A DNA stretch of 64,000 nucleotides, from assembly GCF_900638685.1 (NCBI RefSeq), contig NZ_LR134533.1, forward strand, positions 2,170,001 to 2,234,000, in the 5' to 3' direction. Of the stretch, positions 34,601 to 44,203 are shown piece after piece. Origin of the DNA: Neisseria weaveri (lineage in GTDB: Bacteria; Pseudomonadota; Gammaproteobacteria; Burkholderiales; Neisseriaceae). A program made the position numbers and the translations under genes. Numbering within the stretch: the stretch's first letter is position 1; each line of letters opens with the position of its first letter. A model generated the notes under the pieces. The model was not told where the DNA came from. It worked only from the letters and a program-made list of their open reading frames with translations, and did no database searches.

Positions 34601-35597
34601 TCGGGCGCGCGCCGCGTCCGGTGGCACCTTCGTCGCGGATTTCGCCGCCCGCACCGGTGGCTGCACCCGCGAAAGGCGCAATGGCGGTGGGGTGGTTGTG
34701 TGTTTCCACTTTCATCAAGATGTGCGTTTCTTCTTCGCTGAAGCGGTAGCCTTGCTGCTCGTCCGCACGCGGGTAGAAACGCTCGATTTTCGCGCCCTCG
34801 ATAATGGAGGCGTTGTCTTTATAGGCGACTACGGTGCCTTCGGGGTGGGCATTGTGGGTGTCGCGAATCATGCCGAACAGAGATTTGGGCTGTTTTTCGC
34901 CGTTTAAAATGAAGTCGGCATTGAAGATTTTGTGGCGGCAGTGTTCGGAATTGGCCTGCGCGAACATCATCAGTTCGACATCGCTTGGGTTGCGCTGCAA
35001 GGCTTGGTAGTTTTCCAGCAGGTAATCGATTTCGTCGGGCGACAATGCCAAGCCCAGTTCGCTGTTGGCTTGTATTAAAGCGTCTTTGCCTTTGCCTAAA
35101 ACGTCAACGGTGGCGAAGGTTTGCGCTTCGGGGTGGGCGAAGAGTTGGGAGGCCGTCTGAAAATCGGGCAGCACGCTTTCGGTCATGCGGTCGTGCAAGA
35201 GGGCGGCCCATTGCTGTTTTTGCCCGGCGTTCAGTTCGCCTTTCACCCACACCGCCATGCCGCGCTCGATGCGTTCGATTTCGCCCAAGCCGCAGTTGTG
35301 CGCGATGTCGGTGGCTTTGGATGCCCACGGCGAAATGGTGCCGATGCGCGGGGTGATTAAAAACAAATGCAGGCTGTTTTCGGCTTCGGGTGTTTTTTCG
35401 ACACTTTCTGCTTCTAACAAAGCCTGCAATTTCGTTACAGTTTCGTGGTTCAGCGCGGATTCGCTGCTCACAAAATACCAAAATTCGCTGCTTAATTCTG
35501 CTTTCGGCAGGCCGGCGGCCGCGGCTTTTTGCAGGAGTTTTTCGATGCGGAAATCAGACAGGGCGGCAACGCCGCGCAAGGGCAATACGACGGACAT
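31632..35597 (-). CDS. purL: Phosphoribosylformylglycinamidine synthase
   Basis: This 1321-residue large-type PurL catalyses the FGAR to FGAM step of purine synthesis with glutamine as nitrogen donor. The N-terminal domain is followed by two AIRS-like ATP-binding halves ([50 protein letters not shown]) and a C-terminal class I glutaminase with catalytic Cys in LGVCNGCQM and His in MMPHPER. Full length. Four uptake sequences lie inside the gene (31879-31890, 33010-33021, 33729-33740, 35150-35161). It appears monocistronic. Confidence 0.97.
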   Translation of the reverse strand: MSVVLPLRGVAALSDFRIEKLLQKAAAAGLPKAELSSEFWYFVSSESALNHETVTKLQALLEAESVEKTPEAENSLHLFLITPRIGTISPWASKATDIAHNCGLGEIERIERGMAVWVKGELNAGQKQQWAALLHDRMTESVLPDFQTASQLFAHPEAQTFATVDVLGKGKDALIQANSELGLALSPDEIDYLLENYQALQRNPSDVELMMFAQANSEHCRHKIFNADFILNGEKQPKSLFGMIRDTHNAHPEGTVVAYKDNASIIEGAKIERFYPRADEQQGYRFSEEETHILMKVETHNHPTAIAPFAGAATGAGGEIRDEGATGRGARPKAGLTGFTVSNLNIPDFKQPWEGGYGKPDHISSPLDIMIEGPIGGAAFNNEFGRPNLLGYFRTFEEEFEGQMRGYHKPIMIAGGLGNIQAEQTHKDQIPEGALLVQLGGPGMLIGLGGGAASSMDTGSNAADLDFNSVQRGNPEIERRAQEVIDRCWQLGAGNPIIAIHDVGAGGLSNAFPELVNDAGRGAIFKLRDVPLEEHGLSPMQIWCNEAQERYVLSILPEHLDLFRQICERERCPFAVVGTATDDGHLQVRDDLYGNHPVDLPLNVLLGKPPKTTRSDNTVRPSEKPFSGSHIDLKEAAYRVLRLPTVAAKNFLITIGDRSVGGMTHRDQMVGKYQTPVADAAVTMMGFNTHKGETMAMGEKPTVALFNAPASGRMAIGETLTNLAGVNIGDIGNIKLSANWMAACGNAGEDEKLYRTVEAVSQACQELGISIPVGKDSLSMKTVWQDNGAQKSVTSPLSLIITGFAPVQDVRKTVTPELKNTADSVLLAVDLGFGKARMGGSALSQVYNDMAGEAPDIEAGRLKAFYQVIQKLVAEDKLLAYHDRSDGGLFATLAEMAFAARCGLDIDLNLLLAQTFITNHTALSQSLRTEEVKALAEWQETIARTLFNEELGAVIQVRKQDVADIINLFYQQKLHHNVFEIGTLTDENTLIIRDGQTHLISDNLIKLQQTWQETSHQIQRLRDNPECADSEFALLADNQRSALFADLKFDLKEDIAAPFIASGTKPKIAVLREQGVNGQVEMAAAFTRAGFDAYDVHMSDLMAGRVKLADFHMLAACGGFSYGDVLGAGAGWAKSILFHPELRDQFRAFFERGDTLTLGVCNGCQMVSNLAEIIPGTQGWPKFKRNQSEQFEARLSMVNVPKSPSLILAEMQGSSLPVVVSHGEGRADFAHIGGKISDGLNIALQYVDGLGAVTQTYPLNPNGSPQGIAGVTNADGRVTIMMPHPERVYRTAQMSWHPDDWQNSELSGWYRMFAGARKALG

Positions 35598-35784
35598 GAA
35601 TCTAGCTCACACATGCGGTTGGAAATGGGCGTAATTGTACGATAAATTCGACTTTTCTGCTTGGCTTTTTCAGGGGAAAAGAATAGCGTGTCTGTGTTTG
35701 GGATTGAAACGGCGTGCAGGGATGGAATTGCTTTATAATGCAGGGTTGTTGACAGTGAAATCATAGATAGGCCGTCTGAAAATT

Positions 35785-36393
35785 ATGGCAAAAAATACCG
35801 ATGCGTTCAGCCGTTTGATTAATGCTTTGAAAATATTGCCCAATGTTGGGCCGAAATCGGCCCAACGGATGGCTTATCAATTGCTGCTGCAAAACAGGCG
35901 GGCCGAAGCCGAGGAATTGGTTGAGGCTTTGCAGAATGCGTTGAAGCAGGTTCATCATTGCAAGCGGTGCAATACCTTTTGCGAAGGCGAAATTTGTGAA
36001 ATTTGTGCGGATAGCGGGCGCGACAGCCACCGTCTGATGATTGTCCATATGCCTGCGGATGTTGCCAGCATGGAGGCGGCAAAATGTCACGACGGCCTGT
36101 ATTTTGTTTTGATGGGGCAGGTGAATCCTGTGCAAGGTATGGATTTGAGCCATATCGCTTTAAACGAACTGGTAGGCCGTCTGAAAAACAGCGAGGTCGA
36201 AGAAGTGATCATTGCTACGAATTTCACGGCGGAAGGCGATGCGACAGCGTATATTTTGGCAGAATTGTTTAAAAACCTGCCTTACAAGGTGAGCCGTTTG
36301 GCTCGGGGTATGCCTTTAGGGGGGGAGTTGGAATATGTTGATGCGGGAACGTTGGCGCAAGCGGTGTATGAGCGGCGGATGTTGAAAGAATAG
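35785..36393 (+). CDS. recR: Recombination mediator RecR
   Basis: This 202-residue protein has the RecR order: helix-hairpin-helix LPNVGPKSAQRMAYQLL (residues 15-32), C4 zinc finger CKRCNTFCEGEICEIC (about 57-72) and a Toprim domain (about 80-175). With RecF and RecO it loads RecA on gapped DNA, and it is needed for recombination in Neisseria. A full uptake sequence ends five bases before the ATG (35769-35780) and replaces a normal ribosome site; a second (36174-36185) encodes GRLK. A TATAAT is at 35734-35739, without a good -35. Confidence 0.95.
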   Translation: MAKNTDAFSRLINALKILPNVGPKSAQRMAYQLLLQNRRAEAEELVEALQNALKQVHHCKRCNTFCEGEICEICADSGRDSHRLMIVHMPADVASMEAAKCHDGLYFVLMGQVNPVQGMDLSHIALNELVGRLKNSEVEEVIIATNFTAEGDATAYILAELFKNLPYKVSRLARGMPLGGELEYVDAGTLAQAVYERRMLKE

Positions 36394-36427
36394 AATGCCG
36401 CGAAATTGTTTTTAAACTTTCTATAAC

Positions 36428-36464
36428 AAGGCCGTCTGAAAAATAGACTTTTTCAGACGGCCTT
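36428..36464. terminator. DUS-hairpin terminator between recR and asd
   Basis: An AAGGCCGTCTGAAAA / TTTTCAGACGGCCTT inverted pair with a short loop, shared by the convergent recR and asd. Confidence 0.85.
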
Positions 36465-36487
36465 TCTTCTTTTATTTAGGAAACGGT

Positions 36488-37606
36488 TTAATCCAAATTA
36501 CCTAAAATAATGCGCAACATACGGCGTAAAGGTTCTGCCGCGCCCCATAATAATTGGTCGCCTACGGTAAAGGCGCTGATGTATTCGCCACCCATGCCCA
36601 TTTTGCGGATACGGCCGACGGGCACGCTTAATGTGCCGGTTACTTTGGCGGGGGTAAGCTCGTTCATGCTGGCTTCTTTTTCGTTCGGAATCACTTTCAC
36701 CCAGTCGTTGGCCGAAGCCAAAAGTTTTTCGATTTCTTCGACAGGTAAATCTTTTTTCAGCTTCAGAGTGATGGCTTGGCTGTGACAGCGCATGGCACCG
36801 ACGCGAACGCATAAGCCGTCGATGACTACGGGATTGTCACCGGTAGCCAGAATTTTGTTGGTTTCCACGCCGCCTTTCCATTCTTCTTTGGATTGGCCGT
36901 TGCCTAAATCCGTGTCAATCCAGGGAATCAGACTGCCTGCCAGGGGTACGCCGAAGTTTGCTTTCGGGTAATCTTCGCTGCGGAGAAAATCGGAGACTTT
37001 GCGGTCGATTTCCAAAATCGCGCCGGCAGGATCGGCCAATTCTTTGGCCACTTCGTCGCGGATGGCACCCATGCCCTCGATTAATTCACGCATATTTTTC
37101 GCACCGGCACCCGAAGCGGCTTGATAAGTCATGCTGGTGGCCCACTCTACCAAACCGTTTTGGAACAAACCGCCCAATGCCATCAGCATCAGGGAAACGG
37201 TGCAGTTGCCGCCGACATAGTTTTTTACGCCGTTTTTCAGGGCTTCGTCGATAACGTTACGGTTAACGGGATCCAAAATGATTACTGCATCGTCTTTCAT
37301 GCGCAGAGAAGAAGCGGCATCAATCCAGTAGCCGTTCCAGCCGCTTTGGCGCAACGGCTCGAAAACGGCTTTGGTGTAGTCGCCGCCTTGGCAGGTAACG
37401 ATGATGTCCATGTTTGCCAGTTGTTGGATATCGTTGGCATCAAGCAGTTGTTTTTCGGTTTGGCCGAAGTCAGGAGCTGCACCGCCGACGTTGGACGTGG
37501 TAAAGAACACGGCTTCAGGAATGTGGGCAAAATCATTTTCTTCCTGCATGCGCTGCATCAATACGGAACCGACCATACCGCGCCAGCCGACAAATCCTAC
37601 TTTCAT
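36488..37606 (-). CDS. asd: Aspartate-semialdehyde dehydrogenase
   Basis: This 372-residue enzyme makes aspartate semialdehyde for lysine, threonine, methionine and diaminopimelate. It begins with the NADP site [17 protein letters not shown]. Catalytic Cys is in [16 protein letters not shown] near residue 134, and the catalytic His region is [12 protein letters not shown] near 274. Size matches the Gram-negative Asd branch. The ATG has AAGGAG upstream. It is probably monocistronic, ending at the hairpin shared with recR. Confidence 0.96.
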   Translation of the reverse strand: MKVGFVGWRGMVGSVLMQRMQEENDFAHIPEAVFFTTSNVGGAAPDFGQTEKQLLDANDIQQLANMDIIVTCQGGDYTKAVFEPLRQSGWNGYWIDAASSLRMKDDAVIILDPVNRNVIDEALKNGVKNYVGGNCTVSLMLMALGGLFQNGLVEWATSMTYQAASGAGAKNMRELIEGMGAIRDEVAKELADPAGAILEIDRKVSDFLRSEDYPKANFGVPLAGSLIPWIDTDLGNGQSKEEWKGGVETNKILATGDNPVVIDGLCVRVGAMRCHSQAITLKLKKDLPVEEIEKLLASANDWVKVIPNEKEASMNELTPAKVTGTLSVPVGRIRKMGMGGEYISAFTVGDQLLWGAAEPLRRMLRIILGNLD

Positions 37607-37775
37607 TCTGTACTCCTTCGATGGAAATGGTTTGTTAAATAATATTAAAAAAGAAATGTTTTAACCTTATACGCTGAAAAAGTAAAGTTTTTTATTTGAA
37701 AACCGGTTTATGGCTTTGAATATGGCTATAAAACTCTTTCAAACGGGTTAAAAAGCATATTTATCGAGACAAAAA

Positions 37776-37812
37776 AGACGGCCTTTTTTATCGGAAGGCC
37801 GTCTGAAAAATA
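37776..37812 (-). terminator. Terminator after uraA
   Basis: AGACGGCCT and AGGCCGTCT form a 9-bp stem with an A/T-rich loop, just past the uraA stop codon. One arm is only a partial uptake sequence. Confidence 0.75.
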
Positions 37813-37819
37813 AAAGGGC

Positions 37820-39043
37820 TTAGTGGCTGTTTTCAGACTGTTTCTGCAAGGGCAGAACCCAGTTTAAAACAATGGCGAGAATAGCGCACAAACCTACGCC
37901 GGCAAAGCTCATGCTGCCGAATTTGATAACCATACCGCCGACGCCGGTCGTCAATACCGAGCTGACGATAACCAGATTTTTCGGCTGCATTAAATCCACT
38001 TTGGCATCAATCAGGGTTTTCAGTCCCAAAGAAGCGATGGTGCCGAACAGCAGAATCATAATGCCGCCCATTACCGGCAAGGGAATCGAAGCCAAAAATG
38101 CATTGAATTTGCCGAAAAACGCCATGCAGATGGCAAAAATTGCCGCCCAAGTCATGATGTAGGGATTGCCGTTTTTCGTAATCATCACTGCGCCGGTTAC
38201 TTCGCCGTAAGTCGTCACCGGCGGACCGCCGATCAAACCGGCAACGCATACGCCCAAGCCGTCGCCTGCCAGCGTTTTATGCAAACCGGGGTCGGCGGCG
38301 TAATCTTTGTCGGTCACTTTGCCGATGGCCATCACGCCGCCGATGTGTTCGATGGCGGGTGCAATGGCAACGGGCAGCATAAACAGTGCGGCTTGCCAGT
38401 TGACTTCGGGGGTAACAAAGTGGGGAACGGCAAACCACGGAGCGGCGGCAATCGGCGCGGTATCTACCAAGCCCATTACCAATGCGGCGGTATAGCCTGC
38501 GGCCACGCCGATCAGAATCGGAATCAGCTTCATCATGCGGCTGCCGAATACGGCCACAACGACGGTAACGGCAAAGGTAAAGCCTGACAGCAATAGGGAT
38601 TGCGTGTAGTCCACAACTTGTTCGCCACCGGCCTGACCCATTGCCATCTGGCTAGCCACAACGGCAACCGACAAGCCGATGACCATAATCACCGGGCCGA
38701 TAACCACAGGCGGCAACAAGCGGTTGACGGCGGCAAGACCGCGCCATTTAACCAGCCCTGCAAACACGAAATACATAAAACCTGCGGCAAACAGGCCGAA
38801 CATGGTAGAGGGCAGCCCCCATTCGGAAATAGAGTAGATAATCGGCGCGATAAAGGCGAAAGACGAGCCGAGAAATACGGGAACTTTCCATTTGGTTACC
38901 GCTTGGAACACCAGCGTGCCGATGCCTGCGCCCAAAAGTGCCATAGCCGGGTTCAGTCCGGTCAGAAGGGGTACGAGTACCATGGCACCGAAAGCGACAA
39001 ACAAAATCTGCATGCCGGAAACGGCCAGTTTGATTTGCTGCAT
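37820..39043 (-). CDS. uraA: Uracil permease (NCS2 family)
   Basis: This 407-residue inner-membrane protein has about 14 membrane segments. NCS2 motifs are VVIGPVIMVIGLSVA (about 127-141), the substrate-site IAPAIEHIGGVMAIGKVTDKDY near 236 with Glu and His, and GGPPVTTYGEVTGAV near 285. Together they identify the UraA branch, which imports uracil with protons. Start at ATG 39043. The divergent neighbour is ytfL. No pyrimidine genes are adjacent. Confidence 0.92.
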   Translation of the reverse strand: MQQIKLAVSGMQILFVAFGAMVLVPLLTGLNPAMALLGAGIGTLVFQAVTKWKVPVFLGSSFAFIAPIIYSISEWGLPSTMFGLFAAGFMYFVFAGLVKWRGLAAVNRLLPPVVIGPVIMVIGLSVAVVASQMAMGQAGGEQVVDYTQSLLLSGFTFAVTVVVAVFGSRMMKLIPILIGVAAGYTAALVMGLVDTAPIAAAPWFAVPHFVTPEVNWQAALFMLPVAIAPAIEHIGGVMAIGKVTDKDYAADPGLHKTLAGDGLGVCVAGLIGGPPVTTYGEVTGAVMITKNGNPYIMTWAAIFAICMAFFGKFNAFLASIPLPVMGGIMILLFGTIASLGLKTLIDAKVDLMQPKNLVIVSSVLTTGVGGMVIKFGSMSFAGVGLCAILAIVLNWVLPLQKQSENSH

Positions 39044-39112
39044 AATAAACTTTCACTTTGGTCGGATGATAAAATGCTGCGGATTATACCGCTGTCGGCA
39101 GGGTTTGTGTTG

Positions 39113-39152
39113 AGGCCGTCTGAAAACCGGGCGTTCTTTTTTCAGACGGCCT
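39113..39152. repeat. Inverted DUS pair between uraA and ytfL (divergent)
   Basis: AGGCCGTCTGAA (39113-39124) and TTCAGACGGCCT (39141-39152) lie between divergent start codons, so they are not at a transcript end. Confidence 0.7.
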
Positions 39153-39205
39153 GCGTGCTTAAAAAATGCTACAATCTCTTCCGTTTACAACAAATTATTA
39201 TTTTT

Positions 39206-40513
39206 ATGAGTATTATTGAAGCAGTTTTTATTTTGTTTTTGCTGATCTTGATCAGCGGTTTTGTTTCCGCCGCCGAATTGTCGTTGGCTTCATCGCGGAA
39301 AATCAAATTGCAGGTAATGGGCAACGAAGGTGATGTACGGGCATTGGAGGTATTGAAAATGCAGGAGCAGCCGGGCAGTTTCATTACCATCGTCCAAATC
39401 GGTTTAAACGCAGTGGCCGTATTGGGCGGTATCATCGGCGAAGCGGCCGTCCGTCCTTTCCTGAGCCGCCTGTTTTCTGCTTACGGCGGCATACCGGCTT
39501 TGGAAACGGCGGCTTCCGTTTTATCTTTTCTTTTGGTAACCGGTTTCTTTATTCTGTTTGCCGATCTGATGCCCAAACGCTTTGCCATGATCAACCCGGA
39601 GAAAGTGGCGGTTCGGGTGGTTCGTCCTTTATTGTTGCTGATTTTTCTGCTGAAACCGTTTGTTTTCGTGTTTGACGGTTTGGCCAACTGGATTTTCAAG
39701 GCTTTGAAAATTTCTACGGTACGCACCGACCAGCTGACTTCCGAAGACATTTATGCCGTAGTGGATGCCGGTGCGCAGGCAGGGGTGTTGAAGCAGCAGG
39801 AGCATTATCTGATTGAAAACATTTTCGATATGCAGGAGCGTACGGTTACTTCAACCATGAATACGCGCGAATATATCGTTTATGTTGATAAAAACGATGA
39901 TGCAGAAACCGTTTTGGCGAAAATGGACGAAGTGCCGCACTCTAAAATTTTGGTGTGTAACGGCGGTTTGGAAAAAGTCATCGGCTATATAGAAAGCCAC
40001 ACTTTCCTGACCCTGTACCTGAAAGAGAAAAATATCCGCCTGACCGACCGCCGCGTCTTGCGCAAAGCGTTGTTTATCCCCGATACGCTGTCGCTGTATG
40101 AGGTTTTGGAAACCTTCAAAAATGCCGGTGAGGATTTTGCCGTAATCATCAACGAATATGCCTTGGTGGTCGGCGTGATTACTTTGAAAGACGTGATGAG
40201 TATCGTGATGGGCGATTTGGTCGCAACCGAAGAAGAGCCGCAAATCATCCGCCGTAACGAAACCTCATGGCTGATTGACGGTGCCACACCTTTGGAAGAC
40301 GTCATGCGGGCATTGGACATCAATACTTTCCCGCATTCGGAGAACTATGAAACCATCGGCGGTTTTATGATGTATTCGTTGCGGAAAGTGCCGAAAAAAA
40401 CCGATTTTGTGGTGTTCGGCAAATACAAATTCGAGATTATCGATACGGATAACCTGAAAATCGACCAATTGTTGGTGTCGATTCATCATGAAACCGAATC
40501 CAAAGAAGATTGA
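39206..40513 (+). CDS. ytfL: CNNM/HlyC-CorC family membrane protein YtfL
   Basis: This 435-residue protein has an N-terminal DUF21/CNNM membrane domain (about 1-180; SAAELSLASSRKIKLQ), paired CBS domains (about 200-330; VVGVITLKDVMSIVMGDL) and a C-terminal CorC/HlyC domain (about 345-425; SWLIDGATPLEDVMRAL). It matches E. coli YtfL throughout as I recall it. Related proteins affect magnesium or polyamine export. The frame stays open far upstream to 38600, but that part is antisense to uraA and composition-odd. ATG 39206 gives the family N-terminus. The ribosome site is weak. Confidence 0.9.
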   Translation: MSIIEAVFILFLLILISGFVSAAELSLASSRKIKLQVMGNEGDVRALEVLKMQEQPGSFITIVQIGLNAVAVLGGIIGEAAVRPFLSRLFSAYGGIPALETAASVLSFLLVTGFFILFADLMPKRFAMINPEKVAVRVVRPLLLLIFLLKPFVFVFDGLANWIFKALKISTVRTDQLTSEDIYAVVDAGAQAGVLKQQEHYLIENIFDMQERTVTSTMNTREYIVYVDKNDDAETVLAKMDEVPHSKILVCNGGLEKVIGYIESHTFLTLYLKEKNIRLTDRRVLRKALFIPDTLSLYEVLETFKNAGEDFAVIINEYALVVGVITLKDVMSIVMGDLVATEEEPQIIRRNETSWLIDGATPLEDVMRALDINTFPHSENYETIGGFMMYSLRKVPKKTDFVVFGKYKFEIIDTDNLKIDQLLVSIHHETESKED

Positions 40514-40527
40514 GGTCGGATTAAACC

Positions 40528-40560
40528 AAAGGCCGTCTGAATTTTCAGACGGCCTTTTTC
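40528..40560. terminator. DUS-hairpin terminator between ytfL and coaBC
   Basis: An AAAGGCCGTCTGAA / TTCAGACGGCCTTT inverted pair followed by T-rich sequence, shared by convergent genes. Confidence 0.85.
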
Positions 40561-40575
40561 TGTTTGCAAAGCCAC

Positions 40576-41772
40576 TTATTTTGCCGAAGCGGATAACAGT
40601 TCGCTGAGTCTGGCTACGATCGCGGCGGCGGCTTCGTCTTTGGAGGTTTCCGGGAACGATGTTTCGGCCGTATCGTCGATGATGGTGATTTGGTTGACCG
40701 GCTTGCCCATCGCCACTGAAACCTGGTTGGCGACAAGCATGGGGATGTTTTTACGCAAGCGTTTGGCGCGGGCGTATTCCACCACGTTTTCGCTTTCTGC
40801 CGCGAAGCCGACGCAGAAGGGGGCATCGGAAAGCGCGGCTACCGAAGCAAGGATATCGGGGTTTTCGGTTAATTCGATAACGGGCGGCGTTCCGGAGCCG
40901 TCTTTTTTCAGTTTTTGGCTGCTGCTGTTTTTTACTTTATAGTCGGCGACGGCAGCAACGGAAATGAAAACGTCTTGCCCTTCGACCGCTTGATGTACGG
41001 CTTCATACATTGCTTGCGCGCTGACGGCTTGTTCGGTGTAGTTTAGGGCAGTGGGCAAGGCGGTTTGGATTTGCCCGTAAATCAGGCTGACTTCTGCACC
41101 GGCGGCACGGCAGGCGCGTGCCAAGGCCATGCCCATTTGTCCGCTGGAAATATTGGTGATGCCGCGCACGGGATCAATGGCTTCGAAGGTTGCGCCGGCG
41201 GTAATCAACACCTTTTTGCCGTGCAGTTTTTTTTCCGTCCAACTGTCTGGCAGCAATTCCGCCAATTCAAACGCTTCCGGCATGCGTCCGACCCCGACTT
41301 CGCCGCAAGCCTGTTCGCCCGAGTTGGGCTGAATCACAGTCACGCCGTCGGCTTGAAGCTGCTTGATGTTGCGCAAATTGGCCGGGTTGAACCACATTTC
41401 GACATTCATTGCAGGCGCGACCACCAACGGGCATTTTCTGGCCGCAGCCAAATTGGTCAGCAGATTGTCGGCGATGCCGTTGGCGATTTTGGCCAAGGTG
41501 TTGGCCGAAGCCGGGGCAATCAGGAAAACGTCGGCATTGCGGGTGAGATTGATGTGTGCCATACCGTTGCCGCCCAAACCGCCGTCGTGCGTGTCGACCA
41601 AAACGGGATTGCCGCTTAGGGCTTGGAAGGTTAGGGGGGCGATAAATTCTGTAGCCGAGCGGCTCATGGCGACGGTAACTTCATGGCCCTGTTTTTTCAA
41701 CAGACGCACCAATTCGCAGGATTTATAGGCGGCAATGCCGCCGCTGATGCCGAGTAGGATATGTTTGCTCAT
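40576..41772 (-). CDS. coaBC: Bifunctional phosphopantothenoylcysteine decarboxylase / synthetase
   Basis: This 398-residue CoA-synthesis enzyme has an N-terminal FMN flavoprotein CoaC domain (ILLGISGGIAAYKSCELVR; PAMNVEMW; catalytic Cys in ACGEVGVGRM near residue 157) and a C-terminal CoaB synthetase domain (ITAGATFEAIDPVRGITNISSGQMG near 189). The frame opens at 41832, but those 20 residues are encoded by a DUS hairpin (41796-41821). ATG 41772 (MSKHILLG) is the family start. Confidence 0.95.
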   Translation of the reverse strand: MSKHILLGISGGIAAYKSCELVRLLKKQGHEVTVAMSRSATEFIAPLTFQALSGNPVLVDTHDGGLGGNGMAHINLTRNADVFLIAPASANTLAKIANGIADNLLTNLAAARKCPLVVAPAMNVEMWFNPANLRNIKQLQADGVTVIQPNSGEQACGEVGVGRMPEAFELAELLPDSWTEKKLHGKKVLITAGATFEAIDPVRGITNISSGQMGMALARACRAAGAEVSLIYGQIQTALPTALNYTEQAVSAQAMYEAVHQAVEGQDVFISVAAVADYKVKNSSSQKLKKDGSGTPPVIELTENPDILASVAALSDAPFCVGFAAESENVVEYARAKRLRKNIPMLVANQVSVAMGKPVNQITIIDDTAETSFPETSKDEAAAAIVARLSELLSASAK

Positions 41773-41795
41773 GTGTCGGAATAGTATAAATAAAA

Positions 41796-41821
41796 AGGCC
41801 GTCTGAAATTTCAGACGGCCT
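41796..41821 (-). terminator. DUS hairpin between copA and coaBC
   Basis: A perfect AGGCCGTCTGAA inverted pair lies 24 bases before the coaBC start and about 160 bases after the copA stop on the same strand. It probably ends the copper operon transcript. A lone DUS lies further upstream near 41880. Confidence 0.65.
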
Positions 41822-41980
41822 AAATATAGCATGAAATCATAGACGGGCTGAATGACTGAATTTTGAAACCGGCTGGAATTTCAGACGGCCTCGATAAACG
41901 GTTTTGGAGATTCCGCAAGAAATCCTAGATCATTCTATCGTTTATCAGCTCAACCGCTGCCGGGCGTATTTCAATCTCCG

Positions 41981-44152
41981 TCATTCAATCTTCACCCGCT
42001 TCAACCTCAAAGCATTTCCCAACACCGACACCGAACTCATCGCCATCGCCGCGCCTGCAATAATCGGGTTCAAAAAGCCGAATGCTGCCAGCGGTATACC
42101 CAAAGTGTTGTAGATAAAGGCGAAAAACAGATTTTGTTTGATGTTTTTCAAAGTGGCGCGGGAAATCAGCAGGGCATCGACCATTTGGTTGACGGAATGC
42201 TGCATCAGCGTGGCGGAGGCGGTGTGTTCGGCAACGTCTGCGCCGTCTTTCATGGCGAAGCTCACGTTGGCGGCGGCGAGCGCGGGGGCATCGTTGATGC
42301 CGTCGCCGACCATGGCAACTACCTTGCCGGCGTTTTTCAATTTTTGCACTTCGGCGGCTTTGTCGCGCGGGCTCATGTTGCCGTAGGCGTGGGCGATGCC
42401 GAGCTGTCCGGCGATGTAGCCGACCACGTTTTGGTTGTCGCCGCTCATGATGTAAACGTCGATGCCGTGGTTTTTCAGACGGCCTATGGCTTCCTGCGTG
42501 TCGGCTTTGAGCGCATCGGCAAGGGCGAATGCGCCGACGGGTTGGTCGTTGACCGACACGGCCACGATGGTGGCGATGCGCCAAACGGAATCAAGGCTGT
42601 CGGGCAGCACGAGATTGCAGTAATCGGGTTTGCCCACTTTCACTAAGCCCGCGCCGTCAATTTCGGCGGAAATGCCCGCGCCGACGGCGGTTTGCGCGTT
42701 TCGGGCTTCGGGAATGTCGATGCCGCGCGATAAGGCCGTCTGAACAATCGCTGCGGCCAGCGGATGGGTGGCGTTTTGTTCGACGGCGGCGGCAAGGCGG
42801 TAGAGTTCGTTTTCGTTTATCGGGTCGTTTTTTTCAGACGGCCTCAACCACACCGCCGCCACCTGCGGTTTGCCTTGCGTGAGCGTGCCGGTTTTGTCCA
42901 GCACCACCGCGTTCACATGAGCCGCTTCTTCCATAGCCGCAGCATCTTTAAACCAAATGCCGTGCTTCACCGCTTTGCCCATGCCGACCATCATTGCGGC
43001 GGGCGTGGCCAAGCCGAGCGCACACGGGCAGGCGATCACCAACACGGCTACGGCGTTCATCAACGCAGTTACCCAATCTGCTTTCACATACCATGTAATC
43101 AAAAAAGTTAACACGGCAATTCCAACCACCACAGGCACAAACACGCCCGCTACTTTGTCGGCAATACGCGCGATTGGCGCTTTGCTGCCCTGCGCTTCAG
43201 ACAAAGCCGCCATCATGTCGCCGAGCAGGGTTTGGCTGCCGAGCTGTTCGGCGCGGTAAACCACGCTGCCGTCGGTCATCACCGCACCTGCCAGCACTTT
43301 GCTGCCCACGGTTTTGGCTTCGGGGTTGGATTCGCCGGTGAGATGGCTTTCGTCTGCCCAGCCGTTGCCGCTTTCCACCGTGCCGTCCGCCGCGATGCGT
43401 TCGCCGTGGTTGGCACGGATTAAATCGCCTATCTGCACTTGGTCGAGCGGTGTTTCCTGCCATTGCCCGCCGCGCTGCACGCTGACCCGCTGCGGTGTGA
43501 GCCTCAACAACAATCCCAAACTGTTGAGGCTGTTTTTCTTGGCGCGGTGTTCGAGAAATTTGCCCAAGCTCACAAAGCCCACTACCATCACGCCCGCTTC
43601 AAAATACACATGCGCCATGTCGCCGTGATGCGCGTGCGGGTGAAAAAACAGCATAAATACCGAGTAGAGATAAATCGCCACCGTACCTACCGTTACCAGC
43701 ACGTCCATATTCGCCAGCCCGCCCCTGATGCTCGCCCACGCGCTTTTATAGAAAGGAATAGCCAGCCAAAGCTGCACGATACTCGCCAGCACAAACTGCC
43801 ACATCGGCGGCATCATCCAATCGTGCCGCCCGATTATCATGCCCGCCATGCCGAATAAAAAAGGTACGTTAATCGCCAGCAGAAGCCACAGCCGCCAGCC
43901 GATATGCGGTTCGGCTTCGATTCGCGGCAGAGCGTCGGTTTTCAGCACAGCGTTAAAGCCTGCTTTTTCAATGATATGAATCAGCGCATCGGCATCGGTG
44001 CGGCTGTCGTCGAACACGACCTGCGCTTCTTCGCCGGCAAAGTTCACCGAGGCCGTCTGAACAAAGTCTTTTTTGTTCAACACTTTTTCAATACGGCTGG
44101 CACAGGCTTGGCAGGTCATGCCGTCGATTTGGAAACGGGCTTTTTGTTGCAT
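41981..44152 (-). CDS. copA: Copper-exporting P1B-type ATPase CopA
   Basis: This 723-residue pump has one N-terminal heavy-metal domain (GMTCQACASRIEKV, residues 11-24), eight membrane segments, the intramembrane CPC metal site in CPCALGLATPAAMMVGMGKA, the phosphorylation motif DKTGTLTQG, and the hinge GDGINDAPALAAA. The last membrane region has the YN and M..S residues (AMAMSSVSVLGNALRLKR) of Cu(I) exporters. It moves Cu(I) from the cytoplasm outward. It is last in the copZ operon, 51 bases after the YczE-like gene. Four uptake sequences are internal (42474, 42733, 42833, 44050). Confidence 0.95.
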   Translation of the reverse strand: MQQKARFQIDGMTCQACASRIEKVLNKKDFVQTASVNFAGEEAQVVFDDSRTDADALIHIIEKAGFNAVLKTDALPRIEAEPHIGWRLWLLLAINVPFLFGMAGMIIGRHDWMMPPMWQFVLASIVQLWLAIPFYKSAWASIRGGLANMDVLVTVGTVAIYLYSVFMLFFHPHAHHGDMAHVYFEAGVMVVGFVSLGKFLEHRAKKNSLNSLGLLLRLTPQRVSVQRGGQWQETPLDQVQIGDLIRANHGERIAADGTVESGNGWADESHLTGESNPEAKTVGSKVLAGAVMTDGSVVYRAEQLGSQTLLGDMMAALSEAQGSKAPIARIADKVAGVFVPVVVGIAVLTFLITWYVKADWVTALMNAVAVLVIACPCALGLATPAAMMVGMGKAVKHGIWFKDAAAMEEAAHVNAVVLDKTGTLTQGKPQVAAVWLRPSEKNDPINENELYRLAAAVEQNATHPLAAAIVQTALSRGIDIPEARNAQTAVGAGISAEIDGAGLVKVGKPDYCNLVLPDSLDSVWRIATIVAVSVNDQPVGAFALADALKADTQEAIGRLKNHGIDVYIMSGDNQNVVGYIAGQLGIAHAYGNMSPRDKAAEVQKLKNAGKVVAMVGDGINDAPALAAANVSFAMKDGADVAEHTASATLMQHSVNQMVDALLISRATLKNIKQNLFFAFIYNTLGIPLAAFGFLNPIIAGAAMAMSSVSVLGNALRLKRVKIE

Positions 44153-44203
44153 GAAGTTCAGCCTTTCAGATTCAAAAACAAGCAGTCGCGGTTTTCAGAC
44201 GGC

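Noticed and set aside
38600..39205. Long N-terminal extension of the ytfL frame
   Set aside because: It is antisense to uraA, has His/Gln-rich unnatural composition, and the YtfL N-terminus starts exactly at ATG 39206.
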